From positions 1-64,000 of the forward strand of contig CAMLLB010000012.1 of NCBI GenBank assembly GCA_946480815.1: 64,000 bases of DNA, in the 5' to 3' direction. This DNA is from an uncultured Flavobacteriales bacterium (GTDB taxonomy: Bacteria; Bacteroidota; Bacteroidia; Flavobacteriales; Crocinitomicaceae). The notes beneath the pieces were generated by a model that worked only from the letters and a program-made list of their open reading frames with translations, made no database searches and had not been told where the DNA came from. Within the stretch, counting starts at the first letter, position 1, and each line of letters starts with the position of its first letter. Shown here in pieces: positions 15,719 through 24,008 of this stretch. Made by a program: the position numbers and the translations under genes.

Positions 15719-16687
15719 ATGATCCTAATCTTCACTGAAAATATAAGCTATTCTGCACGTTATGTTGCGCGGCATTTGTTAAAGATGAAGCAAAATTTTG
15801 AAGTCTTTCTTGAATCGGATTTCATTGGTTTTAATTACGATTTGAATGCTTCCCATAACAATGTTTCTGTATATAGAAATGGAAAGTTTTTGTGTAAATA
15901 CGAGGATATCCGATCCATTTGGGCCCATCGAAGTGAGATCAACATTGAAAAATCCTATTACGGAACCAGTGAGGAAGAACAGATCTATCTGAAACGGCAT
16001 CATGATACACAAGTTCAGTCTATTCAACATTTATTGCACCAAAAAAAGTGTTTGGGCCGGTTTGGAAAACTCAATTTTAATAAGTTGGTTTTCCTGGATG
16101 CTTGTAAACAATTGCAAATTCCGATTCCCAAAACGTTGGTCACAAAGAAAAAGAGTGAGTTGATTCAATTTTTTAATGACCTGGAAAATGGGATGATCGT
16201 TAAATCCCTGGCGCGGAATTTTCATCACTGTGTTTCTATTTCAGAGAAGGAACAGGTCTGGCAACATGGAATTACAAACGAAGTGAAAGAAAATGATCTG
16301 GACGGAATACCGGATGAATTTGATCTGAGTTTATTTCAGGAAAAACTAGATAAGAAATACGAATTGCGGGTGTTTTATCTGGATGGAATGTGTTTTTCTC
16401 AAATCATTTTTTCTCAGAAATATGCTTTTTCGGAAGTGGATTACAGGCAAGGTTTGGGTGGCTCCGAAATGCGTCAGTGCAATTTCAATTTACCTGAAAA
16501 GATCAAAGAACAAATAAAACGATTGATGAATTTCCTGGATTTAAATATTGGTTGCATCGACCTGGTTGTTACAAAACAACATGAGTATGTCTTTTTGGAG
16601 GTCAATCCATCGGGCATTTTTACGGATATGATGGACAACTGCAATTACGATATGCATCACGAAATTGCCAAATACTTAATGTCATGA
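15719..16687 (+). CDS. gwsG: ATP-grasp peptide ligase (grasp-with-spasm, GwsG type)
   Basis: 322-aa ATP-grasp ligase like those that make graspetides (microviridin-type peptides), joining Asp/Glu side chains to Thr/Ser or Lys by ATP-dependent ester or amide bonds in the cytoplasm. Seen: N-terminal pre-ATP domain with SIWAHRSE near residue 65 (matching WxRR/WxHR-type segment), KLVFLDACKQLQIPIPKTLV near 121, ELRVFYLDG near 214, and the Mg-binding CIDLVV...FLEVNPSGIF at about 280-302. Paired with a SPASM protein two genes on, it fits the grasp-with-spasm family. The small gene that follows begins inside its stop (ATGA). Confidence 0.85.
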   Translation: MILIFTENISYSARYVARHLLKMKQNFEVFLESDFIGFNYDLNASHNNVSVYRNGKFLCKYEDIRSIWAHRSEINIEKSYYGTSEEEQIYLKRHHDTQVQSIQHLLHQKKCLGRFGKLNFNKLVFLDACKQLQIPIPKTLVTKKKSELIQFFNDLENGMIVKSLARNFHHCVSISEKEQVWQHGITNEVKENDLDGIPDEFDLSLFQEKLDKKYELRVFYLDGMCFSQIIFSQKYAFSEVDYRQGLGGSEMRQCNFNLPEKIKEQIKRLMNFLDLNIGCIDLVVTKQHEYVFLEVNPSGIFTDMMDNCNYDMHHEIAKYLMS

Positions 16688-16875
16688 GATCACAAATTAA
16701 AACCATAGACGCTTTGCTCGCAGAAGAAAAAAGTTATCCTGTAAATGTTCAGCCTAAAGAACCTATTGGAATCGAAATGACCATTCTTGGCTTTCGAAAT
16801 GTTCAATACAAAGAAAAACTTCACCGGCCGATTTCAAAAATTATGGATCCTTTGATGATTATCAATGAAGAATAA
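16684..16875 (+). CDS. 63-aa small protein between ligase and maturase
   Basis: Unrecognised 63-aa protein, coupled on both sides: its ATG overlaps the ligase stop by 4 nt and its end overlaps the maturase start by 11 nt. It has no Gly-Gly site, signal peptide or Cys. Visible segments: IKTIDALLAEEKSYPVNVQP near the N-terminus, a central IGIEMTILGFRNV, and an acidic tail MIINEE. It may be a second substrate, a leader-binding helper or a maturase subunit; tight coupling and length are the only evidence that it is real. Confidence 0.6.
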   Translation: MRSQIKTIDALLAEEKSYPVNVQPKEPIGIEMTILGFRNVQYKEKLHRPISKIMDPLMIINEE

Positions 16876-18004
16876 CCCAACATACATTACACTTTATCCG
16901 AATATCATTCCGGTGCGTGGTTATAGCCGTTCGGTGTTGATGGATTTGTATATGGGGAAATTCCAGTTTATTCCGAATTATTTCTGTGATTTTCTCAATG
17001 AGAATAAACTGCAAAAGCTTCAGCGTGAAGACTTCCTGGGTCTTGGAAACTTGGAGGGTGATTTTACGGAGATCACAAACCTATTGGAATATTTGATTGA
17101 AGCAGATTATTTGACCGAAGCAGATCCGGACTTATTGGAAGGTTTAAATGTTGATTCTCCAGTGAGGACTGAAGATTCGTTAATCAATGATTGTATTATT
17201 GAATTATCAAAAGAATCGAATTGGGACTTGGGTCATTTTCTATCTGAAATTGATCGAATAGGAGTTAAATTCCTGGAAATTCGTTTTTTGGATTTTAAAG
17301 CATTTACACACTTTCAGTCCCTTATTCAAGCAGCACTTCAAAATCATTCGATTGAATTTTTACATATGATCGTTCCTTTTGCTCCGGAATTGGATCAAAT
17401 CCTGATGAGTGAAATGCCGGATTTTCATCGGCTGAATCAGTTAACCGTATATCATTGTATTTCACAAGCTGAATTTAAATGGGATGATGCCCCATTCCGG
17501 GTAAATTTTTCAACACAGGCCAGTATTGACATTTCTAACTGCGGATGTATTGATCCGGCTTATTTTGGATACAATGTGCTGAACTATTATAGTAACAGGA
17601 AAAATAACAGTTGTTTGTCACATAAATTGAGTATTGACCAGTTTGGAGAAATCCGGAATTGTCCTTCAAAAAAAGACTCTTTTGGTAAGCTATCGGATAT
17701 TGATTTGGAACGAATAATCCAATTGAAGGAGTTTCAAAAAGAATGGCACATTACCAAAGAATCGATTTTGATCTGTTCCGATTGCGAATTCCGTTGGATG
17801 TGTTCCGATTGCCGGGTTTTTGTTCAAGATGAATCGAATCCTTTATCTAAACCATCAAAATGCGGGTATAATCCTTATATCAGTCTTTGGAAGGGTGAAG
17901 AGAACTACTTGTCGGAACAGGATTGCGGTATATACATCGAAAACGGTATCATTTCCATTCCGGAAGAGAGAATTAATGAGATAAATGAAAGAATATGGGG
18001 ATGA
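16865..18004 (+). CDS. gwsS: SPASM-domain peptide maturase without radical-SAM motif (GwsS type)
   Basis: 379-aa protein with a C-terminal SPASM-like Cys set: NCGCIDP near 225, CLSHKLSIDQFGEIRNCPS near 255-275, CSDCEFRWMCSDC near 302-315 and KPSKCGYNPY near 330. These would bind one or two auxiliary Fe-S clusters. The N-terminal region has the length and pattern of a reduced radical-SAM barrel, but no CxxxCxxC motif is present, as in the grasp-with-spasm family. It may therefore be a leader-binding or scaffold partner of the ligase rather than a radical enzyme. It overlaps the 63-aa gene by 11 nt and the next gene by 4 nt. Confidence 0.8.
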   Translation: MKNNPTYITLYPNIIPVRGYSRSVLMDLYMGKFQFIPNYFCDFLNENKLQKLQREDFLGLGNLEGDFTEITNLLEYLIEADYLTEADPDLLEGLNVDSPVRTEDSLINDCIIELSKESNWDLGHFLSEIDRIGVKFLEIRFLDFKAFTHFQSLIQAALQNHSIEFLHMIVPFAPELDQILMSEMPDFHRLNQLTVYHCISQAEFKWDDAPFRVNFSTQASIDISNCGCIDPAYFGYNVLNYYSNRKNNSCLSHKLSIDQFGEIRNCPSKKDSFGKLSDIDLERIIQLKEFQKEWHITKESILICSDCEFRWMCSDCRVFVQDESNPLSKPSKCGYNPYISLWKGEENYLSEQDCGIYIENGIISIPEERINEINERIWG

Positions 18005-18747
18005 AATTATTGTTCATATTGATTTTTGGGCTGTTTTCGTGTTCCGGATTACTGGCACAGGATTTTGCTGAAGTGAAACTGGTTGACTCCATTTCCGTCT
18101 CATTCGATGTGGGTAGTTCGACAATGAAAAACCCATCCGCGTTTTTAAGCCGGGTCAATAAATTAAAACTGACTTATGGGAAAATAAAAGTGGTTGCTTA
18201 TACAGATACAGTTGGAAGTATTTCTTACAATAAGAACTTGGCTTCAAAAAGAATGACTTCGGTTTTAAAACTCATTGAGTCGTCAAATATGAAAGCATTT
18301 GTGATTGATACGCTTAATAAGAATGAAGAACGAAAAGAGCACTCAACCAATGAAGGATCCTTTCGCAGAGTAGATGTATTTGTATATAGTGTAAAGCCGG
18401 TTATTAAGTATAATGTTCCCATGAACCTAAGGATAAATTTCCATTCCGGAACCAGCAATATTGTGAAGAGCTCCATGGAAAACTTAAGAGTGCTTGAAAT
18501 GCTCATGAAGAATGATACTGCGATTCGTATTAAACTAAACGGGCATGTTTGCTGTGAACCGGATATGAAACTTTCTGTGGACCGTGCAGAAAAGGTAAAA
18601 AGTTACCTGGTGGATCAGGGTATCCTGGCTGGCAGGATCAGTTGTAAAGGATATTCCAACGAGGCAAAACTCTTTCCTGAATCAAATGAAGTGAATAAGA
18701 GTAGAAACATGCGCGTGGATATTGTTTTTATTAAATCGGAACACTAA
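18001..18747 (+). CDS. Exported protein with two OmpA-like domains
   Basis: 248-aa exported protein. The signal peptide (LLFILIFGLFSCSGLLAQ) includes a Cys but no clear lipobox. Two tandem OmpA-C-like regions follow. The first (about 30-130) has VSFDVGSS..., VVAYTDTVGSISYNKNLASKR and RRVDVFVY. The second (about 137-246) has INFHSGTSNI, LNGHVCCEPDMKLSVDRAEKV and NMRVDIVF. Such domains bind peptidoglycan and could anchor the exporter in the periplasm. Start at 18001 is chosen over 17995 because ATG overlaps the previous stop as ATGA. It overlaps the exporter gene by 1 nt. Confidence 0.75.
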   Translation: MKLLFILIFGLFSCSGLLAQDFAEVKLVDSISVSFDVGSSTMKNPSAFLSRVNKLKLTYGKIKVVAYTDTVGSISYNKNLASKRMTSVLKLIESSNMKAFVIDTLNKNEERKEHSTNEGSFRRVDVFVYSVKPVIKYNVPMNLRINFHSGTSNIVKSSMENLRVLEMLMKNDTAIRIKLNGHVCCEPDMKLSVDRAEKVKSYLVDQGILAGRISCKGYSNEAKLFPESNEVNKSRNMRVDIVFIKSEH

Positions 18748-20963
18748 TGAGACCTTTTCCGGTATATATTCAGCCAGATTCTATGGATTGTGGACCAACT
18801 TGCTTGCGAATGATCGTAAAGCATTACGGTCGTTCGATTTCTTTGGAAAGATTGCGCAATTTATCCGGAACAACCCGCTTGGGAAGCAGTTTAAACGCCA
18901 TAAGCAATGCGGCAGAAACGATTGGTTTTCGAACATTGGCAGTGAAAGTGGATTTGTTGAACCTGAAGGAAAATGCCCCTTTGCCCTGCATTTGCTTTTG
19001 GAATGAAAAACACTATGTTGTTCTATACAAGATAAAAAGAGATCAATTTTACATTGCTGATCCTGCACGGGGAAGATTGGTTTATTCGAAAAATGAATTC
19101 CTGGAAAACTGGATCGGAAAGCATGCTGTTGAAACAACTGAAGAAGGAATTTGTCTCTTATTGGAACCGACACCTTTGCTGAAAGAGAATGATAGGGAAG
19201 AGGAGACTGCTAAAAATGGATTCTCTTTTTTGTTTGCTTATTTGAAAGCTTACCGGAAGTTATTGGTCCAACTCAGTTTTGGACTGCTTGCTGCGAGCCT
19301 GCTTCAATTGATTTTTCCATTCCTGACCCAAAGTGTGGTCGATATCGGGATCCAAAACAAAGACATTCATTTTTTGTACCTGATCTTGTTCGGGCAATTG
19401 TTCGTGTTCCTTGGCAGGATGAGTGTCGATATTATCAGAAGCTGGATCTTACTCCATTTAAGCGCACGAATCAATATTTCACTGGTTTCCGATTTTCTGA
19501 TCAAACTCATGAAACTGCCTATTTCCTTTTTTGATGCGAAAAAGATCGGTGATTTGATGCAGCGAATTGATGATCATCAGCGAATAGAGACTTTGTTGAC
19601 GAATCAAACCCTAAGCGTTCTCTTTTCATTTTTCAATTTTGTTGTTTTCAGTATCATCCTTGTTTTATACAGTGTTCCGGTATTCTTTATTTTCCTGTCG
19701 GGAAGTTTAGTTTATTTCCTTTGGGTACAGTTTTTCTTGAAAAAACGAAAAGACATCGACCATAAACGCTTCTCTCAGGGGGGAGAAGACCGCTCGAAAA
19801 TTGTGGAATTAATACTGGGAATGCAGGAGATCAAATTACACAATGCGGAGCGGCAGAAACGCTGGAGTTGGGAAAGGATCCAGGTAAAGTTATTCAAACT
19901 CCGGATCAAAAGCCTTCGCCTGGAACAGGTTCAAAGCAATGGCGCAACGTTCATCAATGAACTCAAGAATATCCTGGTAAGCTTCTATACCGCGAAATTG
20001 GTGATAGACGGACAGTTGACCCTGGGAATGATGTTGTCAGTTTCCTACATTATCGGGCAGTTGAATGCCCCGATTTCCCAATTTCTGTCCTTCATTTATT
20101 CGGTTCAGGATGCTAAAATCTCGCTTGAAAGACTTTATGAAATTCACGTTCAGGCAGATGAAGAACCGGAACATTCGGGAAGATTGAATGAACTTTCTGT
20201 GCAAAATGATTTGGTCCTTGAAAACCTGGGTTTTCGCTATGCCGGTACTGAAACACCTATTCTTGAAAATATAAACCTGACAATCGAGTCTCAGCGTTTA
20301 ACTGCAATTGTCGGGGCAAGCGGAAGCGGCAAAACAACCCTGATGAAATTGCTTTTGCGGTTTTATGAGCCGACATGTGGGAAAATCAAGATCGGGTCCA
20401 CTGAATTGGAGCGTTTTACCCAACGTGTCTGGAGAGAAAATTGTGGCTCCGTAATGCAGGATGGCTACATTTTTAATGATACGATTGCCAATAATATCGC
20501 AATTGGAGAAGAGCATATCGATAAAGAAAAACTCAGAAGAGCAGTTCAAACGGCCAATATTGAAGAATTTATCGAAGGCCTTCCATTAGCTTACAATACG
20601 AAGATTGGAAATGAAGGTCTTGGAATCAGTGGCGGACAAAAACAACGGATTCTGATTGCCCGGGCTGTTTATAAGAATCCGGCTTTCCTTTTTTTCGATG
20701 AGGCAACCAGTTCCCTGGATTCCAGGAACGAGCGGGTTATCATGGAAAATCTGAACCGGTTTTTTCAAGGCAGAACGGCCGTAGTGATCGCACATCGTTT
20801 GAGTACAGTTAAAAACGCAGATCAGATCGTTGTATTGGATCGGGGTACCATCGTTGAAAAAGGAACTCACCAGGAGTTGATAGCCCTGAGAGGAAGTTAT
20901 TATGGACTTGTTCAGAGTCAGCTTGAACTGGAAAAAATCGAACATTCAGAGATCAATTCATAG
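18747..20963 (+). CDS. C39-peptidase ABC exporter (PCAT)
   Basis: 738-aa peptidase-containing ABC transporter that removes the leader at Gly-Gly and pumps the core across the inner membrane. The N-terminal C39 domain (1-130) has catalytic Cys15 in SMDCGPTCLRM, a His in EKHYVVLYKI near 88 and an Asp in YIADPARG near 106. Membrane domain about 165-440 with six segments. The ATPase domain has Walker A GASGSGKTT near 522, signature ISGGQKQR near 627, Walker B FLFFDEAT near 650 and the H-loop VIAHRLST. All catalytic residues are intact. Its start (TAATG) overlaps the OmpA-like gene. Confidence 0.95.
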   Translation: MRPFPVYIQPDSMDCGPTCLRMIVKHYGRSISLERLRNLSGTTRLGSSLNAISNAAETIGFRTLAVKVDLLNLKENAPLPCICFWNEKHYVVLYKIKRDQFYIADPARGRLVYSKNEFLENWIGKHAVETTEEGICLLLEPTPLLKENDREEETAKNGFSFLFAYLKAYRKLLVQLSFGLLAASLLQLIFPFLTQSVVDIGIQNKDIHFLYLILFGQLFVFLGRMSVDIIRSWILLHLSARINISLVSDFLIKLMKLPISFFDAKKIGDLMQRIDDHQRIETLLTNQTLSVLFSFFNFVVFSIILVLYSVPVFFIFLSGSLVYFLWVQFFLKKRKDIDHKRFSQGGEDRSKIVELILGMQEIKLHNAERQKRWSWERIQVKLFKLRIKSLRLEQVQSNGATFINELKNILVSFYTAKLVIDGQLTLGMMLSVSYIIGQLNAPISQFLSFIYSVQDAKISLERLYEIHVQADEEPEHSGRLNELSVQNDLVLENLGFRYAGTETPILENINLTIESQRLTAIVGASGSGKTTLMKLLLRFYEPTCGKIKIGSTELERFTQRVWRENCGSVMQDGYIFNDTIANNIAIGEEHIDKEKLRRAVQTANIEEFIEGLPLAYNTKIGNEGLGISGGQKQRILIARAVYKNPAFLFFDEATSSLDSRNERVIMENLNRFFQGRTAVVIAHRLSTVKNADQIVVLDRGTIVEKGTHQELIALRGSYYGLVQSQLELEKIEHSEINS

Positions 20964-20965
20964 TC

Positions 20966-22255
20966 ATGGAAGAGCATAAAGACAAAGAGATCGAATTGAA
21001 AAGCGAGCAAATGAATGAGATGCTCTCGCATCCGCCTGCCTGGATTACACGAGCAGGTAACGGCGTGTTTTTGCTGGTGTTGGGTGTCGTAATTTTTCTT
21101 TCCTGGTTTATCCATTACCCCGATGAAGTGAATGGAGAAGTCATTGTAACGACTTCCCAGGCCCCGATCGAACTTTCCAATCAAAGTTATATTCAATTGA
21201 AAGAGTTGCATGTTAGGGAGAATCAGGAAGTAAGGACCGGCGATTTAATTGCTCAATTTGATCCGCAGGTAAAAGCAAGTGATATCAGGGAAGCGAAGTC
21301 TTACCTGGATAAAGTGGAAATTTTCCAAACAGAGTTTGTGAATGAGATCCCGGAATTCCATAAGAAGCTGAACCTGGGAACCTACCAGGAGCAATGGGCA
21401 ACACTCCTTTCCAAAATTCATGAGTGGAATGTGGAACATGCAGAAAACAGAATGACGAAAGAGTTGGATTTTATCCGGCGGGAAATTTCATTCAGGGAAC
21501 AATTGCAAGCCATTTCAGGTAAGAAGATCAAACTTTCGGAAAACGAATACATATTGCTGGAAGAAAAATTGACAGGAAGCGAACGCCTGGCAGAGCAACA
21601 TGCTATTTCGAAACAACTCCTGACTCAGGATAGACATTCGTGGAACCAGGCGTTGCAAACCGTACAGGGACAAAAAGAACAATTTGTTCTAAACCAGATT
21701 GCTTTGAATAGTTTGCGTAAAGAAAGATTTCGCCTGGAACAGGATGCACTAACGAATAAACTTCAGAGGGCGTCCGAAATACGAATTGGCCTGACGAGTC
21801 TTGGTAACAATCTGCAGAACTGGGAAAAGAATGTTGCCTGGACAGCACCTTGTTCGGGAAAAATCCTGTTCAATAAACTGCTGCAAGTCAATCGTTTTTA
21901 CAAGTCAAACGAAGCTTCTGTTGTGATTGTTCCGCATGGAAGCGGTTATTCTGCGGTTGCTTCGGTTAAGAGCTCCGGCTCAGGGAAGTTGAAAACGGGA
22001 CAAAAAGCATTTATTGAGCTTACGGATTATCCCAAAACAGAATTCGGAATGCTGGAAGGGAAAGTCAGAAGGATTACCCAGATGGATAAAGAAGGAAAAT
22101 ATGAGCTTCAAATTGATCTTTTGCATGCATTGAAAACAACCTACAATAAACAAATTCCACCCAAAGCCAGGTTAAAAGGAAACGTAAAGATCATTACGAA
22201 AGACAAACGGCTGCTGCAGCGCTTTTTTGAACAGTTTACAGAATTAATCGAATGA
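20966..22255 (+). CDS. HlyD-family membrane fusion protein
   Basis: 429-aa periplasmic adaptor of type I secretion. A short cytoplasmic tail is followed by one membrane segment (about 29-50, GNGVFLLVLGVVIFLSWFIH) and a long coiled-coil hairpin (about 100-280) between two lipoyl-like halves (ELHVRENQEVRTGDLIAQFD and TAPCSGKILFNKLLQVNRFY). The C-terminal beta-barrel part has GQKAFIELTDYP. It bridges the PCAT exporter and the TolC-like channel. Spacing to the exporter gene is 2 nt and it overlaps the next gene by 4 nt. Confidence 0.92.
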   Translation: MEEHKDKEIELKSEQMNEMLSHPPAWITRAGNGVFLLVLGVVIFLSWFIHYPDEVNGEVIVTTSQAPIELSNQSYIQLKELHVRENQEVRTGDLIAQFDPQVKASDIREAKSYLDKVEIFQTEFVNEIPEFHKKLNLGTYQEQWATLLSKIHEWNVEHAENRMTKELDFIRREISFREQLQAISGKKIKLSENEYILLEEKLTGSERLAEQHAISKQLLTQDRHSWNQALQTVQGQKEQFVLNQIALNSLRKERFRLEQDALTNKLQRASEIRIGLTSLGNNLQNWEKNVAWTAPCSGKILFNKLLQVNRFYKSNEASVVIVPHGSGYSAVASVKSSGSGKLKTGQKAFIELTDYPKTEFGMLEGKVRRITQMDKEGKYELQIDLLHALKTTYNKQIPPKARLKGNVKIITKDKRLLQRFFEQFTELIE

Positions 22256-23526
22256 ATTGGCTATTGGTCATACTATTCAGTTTCACTGCTTCCATTGTTT
22301 CAAGTCAGGAGGTATTGACCTTGCAGTCGTGCCTGGATAAGGTGGCAAACAATTCCCTGCAAACACTTAGCGAAACAACTTCAGTGAAAAGCTCTAAGAC
22401 CAATAAGCAATTCCATTTGTGGACTTTGCTTCCGGATTTGAATGCGAACGTTGGGATAAATACCTCTTTTGGAAGGAGATTAGATCCGTTTACAAACACT
22501 TTTGCTACCAGTTCGGTGAATTCCCAATCCTTCGGATTGAATTCAAGCATCCGATTGTTCAATGGTTTTGTTTATTTCTACAAACAGAACATTCTGAATA
22601 TAACTCTTGAACTGGATGAGATTAACCTGGATAAGAAACGGAACGAATTGAAACTTCAAGCCATTGAAACCTATTTCGCGCTATGCAAACTTTCCGTACA
22701 GACCAAATTAGTGGAATTGCGCATTGAAAAGTACAATCAGATTCAGGGAATTCAAAGATTACTACTTGCCGAAGGAAGAATAGATGTGATTGATACATTG
22801 AAAAGCCATAATTCGATTCTGAATGAGCAAAATCTGCTTCGGAGTCTGAGGAACGAATCGAAACTGATATGGATTGACCTGAACTTTCAAATGGGACAAG
22901 CTCTGAGAACAGAGCAGATTGTTGATTTTTCCACTGCTTCTGCCGTTAAAGAAAAGATTCAGTTCGGTGAAATTTACGGGATAAAACAGATCGAAATAGA
23001 ATTGGAATTGCTGGGAAATCAATTGAAGGCTGAGCGATCAAAAATACTTCCGGGGATTTCGCTAAACGGGCTTGTCGGAACCGGCTTTTCAACCAACAAT
23101 AAAGATTACCTGCTTGCAGGAAACCCAACCAAACCTTATTTCAACCAGATCAATGCGAATTTGTACGAGGGAATTGGGTTTTATTTAAATATTCCCCTAT
23201 TCAACCACGGTGAATGGCTCAAAACAAAACACCTGAATGCAATCCAACAGGCTGAACTAAGCAGTAGGATGGAAATGAAGAATCAGCTTCTGGAAAAACA
23301 AATCCTTGAGTGGGAACAGAAGCGTCTCAATCTGAGAGCAAAACAGGAGCAGGATAAACAACTAGGTGATAACCTGGAAATAATTTACCACAAAAGTGTG
23401 CTGCTTTACAAAGAAGGGCGTTTAACGTACCCGGAAATTGAAACGGCTTTTATGGAATGGCAGCAGAAACTAATAGCATACGAAATTCTTCAATTTGACC
23501 TGCAACTACTGGAATTATTTGAGTAG
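22252..23526 (+). CDS. TolC-family outer-membrane channel
   Basis: 424-aa outer-membrane efflux protein. Signal peptide ends ASIVSSQ near residue 18. Two repeats of alternating strands and long helices follow the TolC plan: LTLQSCLDKVANNSL at the start, LPDLNANVGINTSFGRRLDP and later LPGISLNGLVGTGFS as paired strands, and coiled-coil helices ending LEWEQKRLNLRAKQ. This is the exit duct for the RiPP exporter. It is the last gene of the operon (ATGA overlap with the adaptor) and is followed by a structured repeat. Confidence 0.9.
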   Translation: MNWLLVILFSFTASIVSSQEVLTLQSCLDKVANNSLQTLSETTSVKSSKTNKQFHLWTLLPDLNANVGINTSFGRRLDPFTNTFATSSVNSQSFGLNSSIRLFNGFVYFYKQNILNITLELDEINLDKKRNELKLQAIETYFALCKLSVQTKLVELRIEKYNQIQGIQRLLLAEGRIDVIDTLKSHNSILNEQNLLRSLRNESKLIWIDLNFQMGQALRTEQIVDFSTASAVKEKIQFGEIYGIKQIEIELELLGNQLKAERSKILPGISLNGLVGTGFSTNNKDYLLAGNPTKPYFNQINANLYEGIGFYLNIPLFNHGEWLKTKHLNAIQQAELSSRMEMKNQLLEKQILEWEQKRLNLRAKQEQDKQLGDNLEIIYHKSVLLYKEGRLTYPEIETAFMEWQQKLIAYEILQFDLQLLELFE

Positions 23527-23536
23527 GGTGTCTGGA

Positions 23537-23580
23537 GGCACAAGCAAGATCCCGAAAAGTCGGGACAAGTAGCTTGCGCC
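23537..23580. repeat. Nested hairpin after the RiPP operon
   Basis: GGCACAAGC/GCTTGCGCC arms (8 of 9 paired) enclose a second hairpin TCCCGA-AAAG-TCGGGA. No T-run follows, so it may stabilise or shape the mRNA end rather than end transcription. GGCACAAGC also appears at about 11686. Confidence 0.55.
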
Positions 23581-23602
23581 AGCTTAGAAATATAGAAAAC
23601 CG

Positions 23603-23953
23603 ATGAATAACACTAATTTACTGAATATTGCTTTTGAAGACCTGTTTAAATTGACCCTGGGGTTGATTGTAGACGATTTGAAAGTGCACAAGCATTTGTA
23701 CCATTTGAGCTTGAGCGGCCTGGATACAACCCCGCTGAACCTGAACCTGTATCGGAGGATCTTTATCCTGGCCGGATTTAAGGAGCGGGATATTTCAGAA
23801 GAACTGGAAGACTGGTACTTTGAGCAAACCAAGCGGGTGAATACCGTTGACCTGGTCCATGATGAACAGGGGCTTTACGATCTTTCGGGGGAGATCCTGG
23901 AAGGATTGCTGAAGATGCGGAATGAGTTGTACGGGAAGAAAATCAGTTTGTAA
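23603..23953 (+). CDS. Hypothetical protein, 116 aa
   Basis: Small soluble acidic-helical protein, not recognised. No signal peptide or membrane segment. Visible features: LLNIAFEDLFKLTLGLIVDD, a LYRRIFILAGFKERDISEEL helix-turn-like middle, and an amphipathic tail LSGEILEGLLKMRNEL. It is 77 bp from the RiPP operon with a hairpin in between, and a perfect palindrome follows 3 bp after its stop, so it is probably a separate transcript. Coding is supported by length and by a compact fit between the two hairpins only. Confidence 0.6.
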   Translation: MNNTNLLNIAFEDLFKLTLGLIVDDLKVHKHLYHLSLSGLDTTPLNLNLYRRIFILAGFKERDISEELEDWYFEQTKRVNTVDLVHDEQGLYDLSGEILEGLLKMRNELYGKKISL

Positions 23954-23956
23954 TGG

Positions 23957-24002
23957 AATGAAAACGTAGGGGCGCGATTAATCGCGCCCCTACGTTTTCA
24001 TT
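23957..24002. terminator. Perfect 46-bp palindrome between converging genes
   Basis: CGTAGGGGCGCGATTAATC core as in the element at 1753, with outer arms AATGAAAA/TTTTCATT that are different yet still perfectly paired. It sits 4 bp after a plus-strand stop and 7 bp before a minus-strand stop and works as a two-way terminator in all likelihood. Confidence 0.8.
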
Positions 24003-24008
24003 ATTGAT

